The notes: generated by a model not told the origin, from the sequence alone. A DNA stretch of 14,920 nucleotides from Alphaproteobacteria bacterium (GCA_018895795.1 JAHINZ010000372.1:1-14920), one strand, 5' to 3'. Shown: positions 1 to 10,056, numbered from the stretch's first letter. Program-made: numbers and translations.

Positions 1-330
1 CTGGACAAGGTCACCCAGCAGAACGCCAGCGCCTCCGAGGAGATGTCGGCGACCTCCGAGGAGCTGGCCGCCCAGGCCGAGGAGCTGCAGACCTCGATCA
101 CCTATTTCCAGCTCTCGGCGCCGACGCCGGGCGCCGGTCGCAAGGCGGCGCCGGTCGCCCGCCTGATGCCGGCCCGCGTCGCCGCCAAGCCGACCATGGC
201 CCGCCCGGCGCCCCGCAAGGTCGGCGCGCGCGGCCCCGTGGGCGCTCAGCAGGCCAGGGCCCAGGGCTTCGCCCTGGACCTGAGCCAGGGCGGACCCGAC
301 CACGCCGACAGCGAATTCACGGAATACTGA
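1..330 (+). CDS. Methyl-accepting chemotaxis protein, C-terminal end (partial)
   Basis: The reading frame is open from base 1 to a TGA at 328-330, giving the last 109 residues of a chemoreceptor whose 5' part lies outside the window. Residues 1-36 are the final helix of the cytoplasmic signalling/methylation bundle (LDKVTQQNASASEEMSATSE), which in this family carries Glu/Gln methylation sites acted on by CheR and CheB. Next comes a flexible Ala/Pro/Arg-rich linker (about residues 40-80) and a conserved tail containing AQQARAQGFALDL and ending in EFTEY. The tail fits the x-aromatic-x-x-aromatic pattern known for CheR/CheB tethering pentapeptides. The first 99 bases are identical to 1744-1842 in the next gene. 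The gene sits 42 bp upstream of the second receptor and is probably in the same operon. Receptor identity is certain; the ligand is unknown because the sensor domain is missing. Confidence 0.95.
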   Translation: MDKVTQQNASASEEMSATSEELAAQAEELQTSITYFQLSAPTPGAGRKAAPVARLMPARVAAKPTMARPAPRKVGARGPVGAQQARAQGFALDLSQGGPDHADSEFTEY

Positions 331-358
331 AACTCGCCACGCTCTTTATTTTATTTTC

Positions 359-364
359 GGGGGA
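359..364 (+). promoter_or_regulatory. Ribosome binding site supporting a TTG start
   Basis: The purine run GGGGGA ends 8 bases before the TTG at 373-375. No ATG or GTG in frame nearby gives the expected chemoreceptor N-terminus, so this site decides the start of the second receptor gene. The T-rich stretch just upstream (341-357) should keep the site unstructured. Confidence 0.7.
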
Positions 365-372
365 TCAAGAAC

Positions 373-2061
373 TTGCGCTTCACCATCAAATTGCAATTGG
401 GCTTGGCCTTTGGCTTGATCATCGCCCTGCTGCTGGCCGCGACCCTGTTTGGGATCAACAGCCTGTCGACGACCAACCGCGAGATGAACGCGATGGTCGA
501 CGGACCGGCGGTGCGTCTGCAGGTCGCCCAGCAACTCCACATCCACATGCTCAATGTGGTGCGCGCCGAAAAGAACATGGTGTTGGTCGGCGCCCCGGAA
601 GAGGTGAAGGCGCTCGAGGCCTCGATCGCCAAGGAGAAACAGGGCTTCGAAACCCTGTTGGCCAAGGCGGAAGGCCTGTCGACGACGGAGGGCAAGCCCC
701 GGTGGGAAGCCCTGGGTTCGGCCTGGGAGCGCCTGATCGAAACCCACCAGCGGGTCTATGACCTGGCCCTGGCGGATCGCGACGCCGAGGCGACGGCCCT
801 GTCGATGGGCGAAGGGCGCAAGTCCGTCATCGACGCCGCCGCCCACGTCGAGGAACTGGTCCAGCTGTCGCAAGCTCAGCTCGGCGCCGCCACCGACAAG
901 GCCGATCAGGATTTCGCCGACGTTCGCAACGCCCTGATCGTGCTGACCGTGGTGTCGCTGCTCGTCGCCACCGCCGCCGCCCTCTACATCGCGACAGCGG
1001 TCGGCAAGGGTCTGAACCGCGCCTCCGAAGCGGTGCGCGCCGTGGCCGACGGCGACCTGACCAAGACCGTCGAGATCACCACCCGGGATGAAATCGGTGA
1101 TTTGCTGGGCCATGTGAACGTGATGATCGAACGCCTGCGCGGCGTGGTCGGCGACGCGATCTCGGCCTCCGAGAACGTCTCGGCCGGCAGCCAGGAACTC
1201 TCGGCCGCGTCCGAGCAGGTCAGCCAGGGCGCCACCGAACAGGCTTCCGCCGCCGAAGAGGCCTCGGCCTCGATGGAAGAGATGGCGTCCAACATCAAGC
1301 AGAACGCCGACAACGCCGCCCAGACCGAGAAGATCGCCCGCCAGTCGGCCAAGGACGCCGAGACCAGCGGTGAAGCGGTCAATCGCGCCGTCGAAGCGAT
1401 GCGCACCATCGCCGAGAAGATCACCATCGTTCAGGAGATCGCCCGCCAGACCGACCTGCTGGCCCTGAACGCCGCCGTGGAGGCCGCCCGGGCCGGCGAA
1501 CACGGTCGCGGCTTCGCGGTGGTGGCCTCCGAAGTGCGCAAGCTGGCCGAGCGCAGCCAGACCGCCGCCACCGAGATCGGCGCGGTGTCGTCCGACACCG
1601 TCAAGGCCGCTCAGTCGGCCGGCGAGATGCTGACCTCCCTGGTGCCCAATATCCGCAGGACCGCCGAACTGGTCGCCGAGATCAGCGCCGCCTGCCGCGA
1701 GCAGGATATCGGCGCCGCTCAGATCAACGAGGCCATCCAGCAACTGGACAAGGTCACCCAGCAGAACGCCAGCGCCTCCGAGGAGATGTCGGCGACCTCC
1801 GAGGAGCTGGCCGCCCAGGCCGAGGAGCTGCAGACCTCGATCGCCTATTTCCGCACCAGCGCCAACGGTGCGCCCGCCCGTCGTCCCGCCGCGCGCGCGG
1901 CCGTCAAACGTCCGGCCGTGAAGTCGACCCGCAAGCCGGTCGGCTCGTCGGCGCCGCGCCAGACGGTCGCCGCCCAGCAGGCGCGCGCCACGGGCTTCGC
2001 CCTCGACCTCACCAGCGGCGGTCCGGACGCGGATGACGCTGATTTCCGGGACTATGCTTGA
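373..2061 (+). CDS. Methyl-accepting chemotaxis protein, two transmembrane helices with HAMP
   Basis: This is a transmembrane chemoreceptor of 562 residues that feeds periplasmic signals to CheA through CheW. A short cytoplasmic N-terminus (MRFTIKLQLG) is followed by TM1 at about 10-29. A mainly helical periplasmic domain of four-helix-bundle type spans about 30-185. TM2 is about 187-209, HAMP about 210-262, and a long coiled-coil signalling domain runs to about 495. The hairpin tip is at 361-388 (LLALNAAVEAARAGEHGRG), with the canonical kinase-contact sequence. The C-terminal linker (500-530) is Ala/Pro/Arg-rich. It ends with AAQQARATGFALDL and a final DFRDYA, where DFRDY fits the aromatic-x-x-aromatic pattern of CheR/CheB tethers. 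The start is TTG with a good ribosome binding site, and the N-terminus is typical of the family. The stop overlaps the cheW start by one base (TGATG), indicating translational coupling. The ligand cannot be inferred. Confidence 0.97.
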   Translation: MRFTIKLQLGLAFGLIIALLLAATLFGINSLSTTNREMNAMVDGPAVRLQVAQQLHIHMLNVVRAEKNMVLVGAPEEVKALEASIAKEKQGFETLLAKAEGLSTTEGKPRWEALGSAWERLIETHQRVYDLALADRDAEATALSMGEGRKSVIDAAAHVEELVQLSQAQLGAATDKADQDFADVRNALIVLTVVSLLVATAAALYIATAVGKGLNRASEAVRAVADGDLTKTVEITTRDEIGDLLGHVNVMIERLRGVVGDAISASENVSAGSQELSAASEQVSQGATEQASAAEEASASMEEMASNIKQNADNAAQTEKIARQSAKDAETSGEAVNRAVEAMRTIAEKITIVQEIARQTDLLALNAAVEAARAGEHGRGFAVVASEVRKLAERSQTAATEIGAVSSDTVKAAQSAGEMLTSLVPNIRRTAELVAEISAACREQDIGAAQINEAIQQLDKVTQQNASASEEMSATSEELAAQAEELQTSIAYFRTSANGAPARRPAARAAVKRPAVKSTRKPVGSSAPRQTVAAQQARATGFALDLTSGGPDADDADFRDYA

Positions 2062-2549
2062 TGGCTGTTTCCACCGAAAGCCAGTTCGTCACCCTGGGTC
2101 TCGGTGACGAGATCTTCGCGGTCAACGTTTCATACGTGCGCGAAATTCTCGACTACCAGGCGCCGTTCGCCATCCCCGAAGGCCCCAGCTATCTGCTGGG
2201 CCTGACGGACGTGCGCGGACGCGCCACGCCCACCCTCGACCTGCGCCTCAAGCTGGGCCTGCCCCACGCCGAGCCCACCGCGACGACGCGGATCCTGGTG
2301 CTGGACGTGCCCCTGGCCGACCGCGTGCTGTCCCTGGGACTGGTGGCCGATCGGGTGATCGAGGTGGTGTCCATCGCCGCCGACCAGATCGAGACCGCGC
2401 CCGACATCGGCGTGCCGTGGCGCTCGGACTACATCCAGGGCGTCGTGCGTCGCGAATCGACTTCGGGCAAAAGCGGCTTTGTCGTGATCTTCGCCCTGGA
2501 GCGCCTGCTGACCAGCCAGGACGCCGCGGCGCTCAGCCAAGCGGCCTAG
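2061..2549 (+). CDS. cheW: Chemotaxis coupling protein CheW
   Basis: This small soluble protein of 162 residues docks chemoreceptors to the histidine kinase CheA in the signalling array. The whole length matches the CheW/SH3-like double-barrel fold. An N-terminal FVTLGLGDEIFAVNVSYVREI strand pattern comes first, then the LLGLTDVRGRATPTLDLRLKLG segment (about residues 46-68, matching the usual G-x-x-x-[NL]-R-G-x-x-x-P-x-x-[DN]-L core), and later the IQGVVRR strand. I prefer the ATG at 2061, whose A is also the last base of the receptor stop. A TTG one codon upstream (2058) is possible but adds only one residue. The overlap with the receptor gene ties its expression to that receptor. CheA, its main partner, is not in this window. 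Confidence 0.96.
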   Translation: MAVSTESQFVTLGLGDEIFAVNVSYVREILDYQAPFAIPEGPSYLLGLTDVRGRATPTLDLRLKLGLPHAEPTATTRILVLDVPLADRVLSLGLVADRVIEVVSIAADQIETAPDIGVPWRSDYIQGVVRRESTSGKSGFVVIFALERLLTSQDAAALSQAA

Positions 2550-2600
2550 GACCTGCCTTACGTCCTCGCGGCGCGTCCGACGCCGCAACCGGAGTAGCCC

Positions 2601-3452
2601 GTGTCGACCCAAGCCCTTCAGGCGCCCCAGACCGAACAGTTGAGCGCGAAGAATTTCAACCGCCTCTCGCAGTTCATCCAGGACTACAGCGGCATCAAGA
2701 TGCCCGCCAACAAGCGCACCATGCTGGAAGGCCGCTTGCGCCGTCGCATGCGCGCCACGCGGATCGACGACGTCAACGCCTACTGCCGCTACCTGTTCGA
2801 CGAAGACGGCATGGACTCAGAGGTCATCCACCTGATCGACGCGGTGACCACCAACAAGACCGAATTCTTCCGCGAGCCCGCCCATTTCGACTTCCTGGTC
2901 AGCAAAGGCCTGCCGGCCCTGGCGGCCAAGGGCAAGCGCGACATCAAGATCTGGAGTTCGGCTTGCTCGACGGGCGCCGAGCCCTACACGATCGCCATGA
3001 TCCTGGACGAATTCTGCCAGAAGCAGCGCGGGCTCGACTATTCGATCCTGTGCACCGACATCTGCACCGAGGTGCTGGACCAGGCGATCGCCGGACGGTT
3101 CTCCGAGCAGATGATCGACCCGGTCTCGACCGCCCGACGCCAGCGCTATGTGATGCGAGCCAAGGATCCCTCGCGCCAAGAGGTGCGGATCAAGCCGCAT
3201 CTGCGCGGCAAGCTGACCTTCGCCCGCCTGAACCTGATCGACGACGCCTATCCGATCGAGAGCGACCTCGACATCATCTTCTGCCGCAACATCCTGATCT
3301 ATTTCGACAAGCCCACCCAGGCCAAGGTGCTGCGCCGGCTTTGCGATCATCTGGCTCCGGGCGGCTATCTCTTTCTGGGCCACTCGGAGTCGATCGTCGG
3401 GATCGACCTGCCGGTCGTCCAGATCGCCAACACCGTCTTTCAGAAGCGGTAG
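2601..3452 (+). CDS. cheR: Chemotaxis protein methyltransferase CheR
   Basis: CheR transfers methyl groups from S-adenosylmethionine to glutamates of chemoreceptors, the slow arm of sensory adaptation. The protein has 283 residues, the usual length. The N-terminal helical domain (about 15-80) contains the basic helix with GRLRRRMRA that normally contacts the receptor. TTNKTEFFRE (83-92) is the conserved active-site segment. The SAM-binding motif is WSSACSTGAEPYTIA (118-132). FCRNILIYFD (227-236) and LAPGGYLFLGHSES (251-264) are further family hallmarks. The beta-subdomain that binds tethering pentapeptides in other CheR proteins should lie within about 165-210. The start is GTG at 2601, preceded by GGAG at 2591-2594. 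It lies 51 bp after cheW and 6 bp before cheB, so these are co-transcribed. Confidence 0.97.
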   Translation: MSTQALQAPQTEQLSAKNFNRLSQFIQDYSGIKMPANKRTMLEGRLRRRMRATRIDDVNAYCRYLFDEDGMDSEVIHLIDAVTTNKTEFFREPAHFDFLVSKGLPALAAKGKRDIKIWSSACSTGAEPYTIAMILDEFCQKQRGLDYSILCTDICTEVLDQAIAGRFSEQMIDPVSTARRQRYVMRAKDPSRQEVRIKPHLRGKLTFARLNLIDDAYPIESDLDIIFCRNILIYFDKPTQAKVLRRLCDHLAPGGYLFLGHSESIVGIDLPVVQIANTVFQKR

Positions 3453-3458
3453 GGAGCC

Positions 3459-4559
3459 ATGCGCGCCACCGACAAGATCCGCGTTCTGATCATCGATGAC
3501 TCCGCCACGGTTCGGCAGACCCTGGCGGCGATTCTGGAGTCCGATCCGCAGATCGAGGTGATCGGCGTCGCGTCCGATCCCTTCGTCGCCGCCAAGCGCA
3601 TTTCCGAGGAAATTCCCGACGTCATCACCCTGGACGTCGAGATGCCGCGCATGGACGGCATCACCTTCCTGCGCAAGCTTATGGCCCAGAGGCCGATCCC
3701 GGTGGTGATGTGCTCGTCCCTGACCGAGGCGGGGTCGGAGACCCTGCTTCAGGCCCTGGAAGCCGGGGCGGTCGACATCATCCTGAAGCCCAAGGTCGGG
3801 GTGGCCGACCACCTGATGGAATCCAAGATCCGCATCTGCGACGCGGTGAAGGCGGCGGCCGGGGCCCGGCTGGCCGGGTCCAAGCGTCTGATCCCGCAAC
3901 TGCCTCGCAGCCTGCACGAGCCCGAGAAAAAACTGACCGCCGACGCCATGCTGCCCCCGGCCAAGGCGGGAAGGGCCATGGCGCGAACCACCGAGAGCAT
4001 CGTCTGTGTCGGCGCCTCCACCGGCGGCACCGAAGCGTTGCGCGTGCTGTTGGAAGCGCTGCCGCCGGACTGTCCGGGCATGGTCATCGTCCAGCACATG
4101 CCCGAGAAGTTCACCGCCTCGTTCGCCAGGCGGCTCGACAGCCTGTGCGCGGTCGAGGTCAAGGAGGCCGAGGACGGCGATACGGTGCGCCGCGGCCGGG
4201 TGCTGATCGCGCCGGGCAACAAGCACACCCTGCTCGAGCGCAGCGGCGCGCGCTATTATGTCTCGGTCAAGGACGGGCCGCTGGTCTCGCGCCACCGGCC
4301 GTCGGTCGACGTGCTGTTCCGCTCGGCCACGCGATCGGCTGGTTCGAACGCCGTCGGCGTGATCATGACCGGCATGGGCGACGACGGCGCGCGCGGCATG
4401 GCCGAGATGAAACAGGCCGGCGCCTTCACCCTGGCCCAGGACGAGGCGACCTCGGTGGTGTTCGGCATGCCCAAGGAAGCCATCGCGCTGGGCGGCGTCG
4501 ACCGGGTGGTTCCGTTGCAGAACTTGACCATGGAAGTGCTGCGGGCCGCCAACCGCTAG
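3459..4559 (+). CDS. cheB: Protein-glutamate methylesterase/glutaminase CheB
   Basis: CheB removes receptor methyl esters, opposing CheR, and deamidates receptor glutamines; it is activated by phosphorylation from CheA. The protein has 366 residues. The receiver domain (about 8-128) has the acidic pair D13/D14, phospho-acceptor D59 (ITLDVEMP), the SSLT switch region (86-89) and K110. A linker (about 140-178) leads to the esterase domain (about 180-362). Its catalytic triad is visible as S187 in GASTGG, H213 in QHMP and D309 in TGMGDDGA. The ATG at 3459 has AGGGAG immediately upstream. It is the last gene of the chemotaxis operon on this strand; its stop is only 13 bp from that of the convergent gene. 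Confidence 0.97.
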   Translation: MRATDKIRVLIIDDSATVRQTLAAILESDPQIEVIGVASDPFVAAKRISEEIPDVITLDVEMPRMDGITFLRKLMAQRPIPVVMCSSLTEAGSETLLQALEAGAVDIILKPKVGVADHLMESKIRICDAVKAAAGARLAGSKRLIPQLPRSLHEPEKKLTADAMLPPAKAGRAMARTTESIVCVGASTGGTEALRVLLEALPPDCPGMVIVQHMPEKFTASFARRLDSLCAVEVKEAEDGDTVRRGRVLIAPGNKHTLLERSGARYYVSVKDGPLVSRHRPSVDVLFRSATRSAGSNAVGVIMTGMGDDGARGMAEMKQAGAFTLAQDEATSVVFGMPKEAIALGGVDRVVPLQNLTMEVLRAANR

Positions 4560-4572
4560 GCCTCAGGCCTGT

Positions 4573-6318
4573 CTAGAACAGCCCGTCGTCCGGATCTTGC
4601 ACTTGAGCGGCCGCGTGCGGCGCGTCGTCGACCAGCTGCTCCGTCATCGCCCGGTGGACGTCGCGTTCCTGGGCCATGGTGTACAGCTTGGCCAGCTTGG
4701 CCAGCGTCGGGCGCAGAGCCGCGCCGATGTCGTCGGTGGCGATCTCGTCTGCGCCGGACATGGCCATCAGATCTTCCGCGGCCTGATCCAGGACCGAGCC
4801 GATCTGCTTGTGGAAATCGAAACGATCCGCGGCGCGGCGCAACATGTCGACCACGTCGGCGCCCTGGCGGGCGACCGTGACGAGGTCGCTCTCGATGCCG
4901 TCGCCGGCCTTGCCGATGCGGGCGACGGCGCCGCTCAGCACGGTCGCGGCGGCCGCGGCCTTGCCTTGGCCGTCGCCGCCGCCGCGACCCAGGGTGTCGG
5001 CCGCCGAGGACAGGCCGTCCAAGGCGGTCAACGTGCGGGCGGCGGATTTCTCCAGATGGAGGGCGTGCTGGCGCAGCTCGACCGCGATGACCGCGAGCGG
5101 CTTGCCGGTCTCGCCGATACGGCTGCATTTCAGCGTGGTGTTCAGCGCCATCATCTGCACGTCGGCGCGGATGTTCTGGATGCCGGCGATCCGGTCGGTC
5201 AGCTCACGGGCCGCCAGGGCGGCCGAGCGGCTGACATCCTCGGCGGCCTGCTCGCCGGCGGTCATATGGTCCACCAGGCCCAGGGCCTGGCCGACATTGT
5301 TTTCCAACCCGCGCAGGAAGCTGTTCTCGGCCCCCTCGCCCTGGCCGAAGGCCAGATCGCGCAGACGCAGGATCTCGGACGCGTCGGCGGCCATGCCGAT
5401 GACATTGAGTCCGATGCGCGAGACGTCGCGGTGGAAGTCCTCGGCCGTCGCCGCCAGTTGAGCGGCCAGCAGGCGGTGGGTAAAGGCGTGGGCGCGCTCG
5501 CGCGGCTCGGGCGACAGGGCGGCGATCTCGGCCGAATCCCCCAGAAAGGTCAGGCCGGCCTGGACGTGCTCGATCCGTTGGCGGGTGATGTCGCCGATCT
5601 GCAGGGCCGCCAGGCCGCCGCCGACCTTCTTCTGGATATCGCGCGCCAGGGCGGCCACGCTGACGGCGACGCCGGAAATCTTGGCGTGGTGGGCGGCGAT
5701 GGCCGAGGCGCTGGCGGTCAGGGCGTCCGGCACCGCCGGAAAAAGCGCCACGCAGTTGCGGGCCAGCTCGTGCTCATGGGCCAAGGCCCCGCGCAGGGTC
5801 TGGTCCAGGCTCATCAGGTCGCCGTTGAAGGCGTCCAGTTGAGAGCGGCCCAGCTCGATGCAGTCATAGATCTCCTGAGCGAAGATCGCGAACTCGGGAC
5901 CCGCCGCCACGATGCCGCCGGAGGTGATCTTGATGTTGATGGCGAAGACCCGCAGATAGGCCAGATGCTGGCGCATCTCCTCGATGCAGCCGGCCAGGCC
6001 GTCGCCCACCTTGACCAGTTCGCCCACCCGGCCGCGACGCAGATCCAGGCTGTCGGGCAGGGATTTGAGGGTTTCCGCGGCCTCGGCCAGCTCGGCGCTG
6101 GTGGCCGTCACCGTCTCGGCGTTGAGATTGTCGCGCATCCGATCCAGCGAGGCGATCAGGGCGCCGACGCCTTCGACGGCCCGCGACAGCACGTCGCCCG
6201 CCTCGAGAAACCGTCCCTCGACGGCCCGTCGAGCCGCTTCGAGGCGCGCGCCGATCTCCGACCCTCGGGTGGTCGGGAGTGTCGGGGCCGAAACGGCCAA
6301 GCCTGATGCCAAACCCAT
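4573..6318 (-). CDS. Soluble chemoreceptor-like protein with duplicated tip-hairpin and CheZ-like D-x-x-x-Q module
   Basis: I cannot name this 581-residue protein. It is almost entirely helical, with no transmembrane segment or signal peptide. Two segments align without gaps to the tip of the chemoreceptor encoded at 373-2061. Residues 122-150 contain FAINIKITSGGIVAAGPEFA and residues 386-416 contain MMALNTTLKCSRIGETGKPL; in both, the tip positions A-x-N, G (+12), A (+16), A (+19) and E (+21) are kept. After each comes a helix with D-x-x-x-Q: GDITRQRIEHV (D243, Q247) and FDFHKQIGSVL (D501, Q505), at +115 and +108 from the hairpin Asn. D-x-x-x-Q is the catalytic pattern of the CheY-P phosphatase CheZ. 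I chose the ATG at 6318 because the open frame upstream is Pro/Arg-rich and runs into the previous gene; no strong ribosome binding site is visible. It lies 82 bp downstream of the hybrid kinase gene on the same strand. The phosphatase role is an inference; an inert scaffold or receptor-array component is the alternative. Confidence 0.85.
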   Translation of the reverse strand: MGLASGLAVSAPTLPTTRGSEIGARLEAARRAVEGRFLEAGDVLSRAVEGVGALIASLDRMRDNLNAETVTATSAELAEAAETLKSLPDSLDLRRGRVGELVKVGDGLAGCIEEMRQHLAYLRVFAINIKITSGGIVAAGPEFAIFAQEIYDCIELGRSQLDAFNGDLMSLDQTLRGALAHEHELARNCVALFPAVPDALTASASAIAAHHAKISGVAVSVAALARDIQKKVGGGLAALQIGDITRQRIEHVQAGLTFLGDSAEIAALSPEPRERAHAFTHRLLAAQLAATAEDFHRDVSRIGLNVIGMAADASEILRLRDLAFGQGEGAENSFLRGLENNVGQALGLVDHMTAGEQAAEDVSRSAALAARELTDRIAGIQNIRADVQMMALNTTLKCSRIGETGKPLAVIAVELRQHALHLEKSAARTLTALDGLSSAADTLGRGGGDGQGKAAAAATVLSGAVARIGKAGDGIESDLVTVARQGADVVDMLRRAADRFDFHKQIGSVLDQAAEDLMAMSGADEIATDDIGAALRPTLAKLAKLYTMAQERDVHRAMTEQLVDDAPHAAAQVQDPDDGLF

Positions 6319-6400
6319 GAAATCGCCGGATGATTGCTGGTGAGGCAGTATCGATCGGATGTGCGAAGGTCCGGTAAAGACCGCCCGATGTCCGGGCCCT

Positions 6401-8446
<2,046 letters not shown>

Positions 8447-8511
8447 CAGGCCGCCGCTTTGCGGGCGATCAAGCCGGCCGCGGCGAAACCTGGCGATTTT
8501 GAAGAGAAGTT

Positions 8512-8588
<77 letters not shown>

Positions 8589-8604
8589 CCTTGCGGGGAA
8601 TGGC

Positions 8605-8633
8605 GTCTTAGCCGAAAGGCGCGATCCGCGCAA
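8605..8633 (-). promoter_or_regulatory. Probable housekeeping promoter of tRNA-Arg
   Basis: Reading the minus strand, TTGCGC (8633-8628) is followed after 17 bases by TAAGAC (8610-8605). The -10 region reads GCTAAGAC, which matches 7 of 8 positions of the published Caulobacter housekeeping consensus GCTANAWC. Transcription would begin about 7-10 bases before the mature tRNA. The site lies in the 52-bp gap between the permease stop and the tRNA. It is inferred from sequence only. Confidence 0.55.
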
Positions 8634-8640
8634 ACGGGTC

Positions 8641-9990
8641 TTAGGCTGCGCCCATGTAAATGAAGCGGGCGACGAACAGGGCGGCCAGCACATAGAGCAG
8701 CCAGTCGCTCGGGCGCGCCTGGCCGCGGACCAGTTTCAGCAGGGCATAGCTGGTGATGCCGAACGCCAGGCCGTTGGCGATCGAGAAGGTCAGCGGGATG
8801 GTGATCACGGTCAGGAAGGCCGGGATCGCCACGCCGGGGTCCTCCCAGTCGACCTCCTTCAGCGCCCCGATCATCATCGCCCCGACCAGGATCAGGGCCG
8901 GGGCGGTGGCCGCCGTGGGGATGGCCTGGACCAGGGGGGCGAAGAACAGGGTCAGTAGAAACAGCAGGCCGACGATCACCGCCGTCAGGCCGGTGCGGCC
9001 GCCGGCCTGCACGCCCGAGGCGCTCTCGATATAGCTGACCACGGTGCTGGTGCCGGCCATCGAGCCCGCGATGGTGGCCACCGAATCGGCCAGCAGGATG
9101 CGGTTGAGGCGCGGGATCGAGCCGTCGGGCGCGACCAGTCCGGCCTTCTTGGTCACCGCCACCAGGGTGCCGACATTGTCGAACAGGTCGACGAACAGGA
9201 ACACGAAGACGATCTCGGCCAGGGTCATGGCCATGGCCATGCCGCCCCCAAGGTGATTGGGGCCGCCGCCGAGGTTCAGCGCCGCCGGCACGTCCAGCTT
9301 GAAGGCCGTGGCCGACAGTTCCGCCAGGCCGTAGCCGCCGGGCGCGATCTTGGTCAGACCCATGAACCAGCCGATGACGGCGACGGCGACGATGCCGATC
9401 AGGATCGCCCCCTTCACCCGCCAGACCATCAAGGCCCCGATGATCAGCAGCCCCGCCAGGGCCAGGGCCGCGGTCGGGGTGGTCAGGTCGCCCAGGGCCA
9501 CGGTGGTGGCGGGATTGGCGACGATGATCCCGGCCTCCTTCAGGCCGATGAAGGCGATGAACAGACCCACGCCGGCCGCCACCGCCGAGAACAGCGGCCG
9601 GGGAATGGCCCCGACGATCAGCTGGCGAATCCCGGCCACGGTCAAGACCAGGAAGGCGACGCCCGACAGGAACACGCAGCCCAGCGCCGTCTGCCAGGGC
9701 ACGCCCATGCCGATCACGACGGTGTAGGTGAAATAGGCGTTCAGCCCCATGCCGGGGGCCAGGGCGATCGGATAGTTGGCGATCAGCCCCATCAGGATGC
9801 AGCCGATGCCGGCCGCCAGGCAGGTGGCCGCCGCCACGGCGGCGACCGGCATGCCGGCCTGGCCCAGGATGGCCGGATTGACGATGACGATATAGGCCAT
9901 GGTCAGGAAGGTGGTGAAGCCGGCCAGGGCCTCGGTGCGCAGACTCGTGCCCTGGGCCTTCAGCCCAAACTGGCGTTCCAGGAAACTCAT
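8641..9990 (-). CDS. AzgA-type purine permease (NCS2 family, hypoxanthine/adenine/guanine)
   Basis: This is a polytopic inner-membrane transporter of 449 residues, the usual size, with around 12-14 hydrophobic spans. It belongs to the AzgA branch of the nucleobase-cation symporter-2 family, which takes up adenine, guanine or hypoxanthine with protons. Family hallmarks are ALAPGMGLNAYFTY (76-89), FLFVDLFDNVGTL (264-276) carrying the acidic residues typical of the transport site, and GTSTVVSYIESASGV (313-327) followed by the GRTGL turn. The start MSFLERQFGL (ATG at 9990) has a GGGGG run about 8-10 bases upstream on the coding strand. It lies 66 bp downstream of the ABC ATPase gene on the same strand. 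No purine riboswitch or purine catabolic gene is visible nearby, so the exact substrate within the family cannot be told. Confidence 0.94.
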   Translation of the reverse strand: MSFLERQFGLKAQGTSLRTEALAGFTTFLTMAYIVIVNPAILGQAGMPVAAVAAATCLAAGIGCILMGLIANYPIALAPGMGLNAYFTYTVVIGMGVPWQTALGCVFLSGVAFLVLTVAGIRQLIVGAIPRPLFSAVAAGVGLFIAFIGLKEAGIIVANPATTVALGDLTTPTAALALAGLLIIGALMVWRVKGAILIGIVAVAVIGWFMGLTKIAPGGYGLAELSATAFKLDVPAALNLGGGPNHLGGGMAMAMTLAEIVFVFLFVDLFDNVGTLVAVTKKAGLVAPDGSIPRLNRILLADSVATIAGSMAGTSTVVSYIESASGVQAGGRTGLTAVIVGLLFLLTLFFAPLVQAIPTAATAPALILVGAMMIGALKEVDWEDPGVAIPAFLTVITIPLTFSIANGLAFGITSYALLKLVRGQARPSDWLLYVLAALFVARFIYMGAA

Positions 9991-10030
9991 CGACGCAACC
10001 CCCAAACCGAGCGGTGGAGTGTGTCCAAGC

Positions 10031-10056
10031 GTCTCCGGAACGCAAGCCCGGAGCGC
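10031..10056 (-). terminator. Possible stem-loop just after the ABC ATPase gene
   Basis: On the minus strand, starting at the last base of the ATPase stop codon, GCGCTCCGG pairs with CCGGAG(A)CGC around a 9-base loop, with one bulged A. This gives about 9 base pairs, nearly all G-C. No T-run follows, so it is at best a weak intrinsic terminator. It could also protect the 3' end of the ATPase transcript or set different expression of the ATPase and the permease. Confidence 0.35.

Noticed and set aside
346..1743. Long open frame on the minus strand opposite the second chemoreceptor
   Set aside because: It is a Gly/Leu/Asp/Arg-rich mirror of a clear chemoreceptor, created by G+C-rich third positions, with no recognisable domain.
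4558..4570. AGGCCT-C-AGGCCT between the convergent stops as a bidirectional terminator
   Set aside because: Each half is self-complementary, so a hairpin would have an impossibly small loop or a very short stem, and there is no T-run.
4597..6306. 569-codon open frame on the plus strand opposite the D-x-x-x-Q protein
   Set aside because: The composition is repetitive Gly/Ala/Gln/His and has no motifs, while the minus-strand frame has chemoreceptor-like motifs. It is an antisense shadow.
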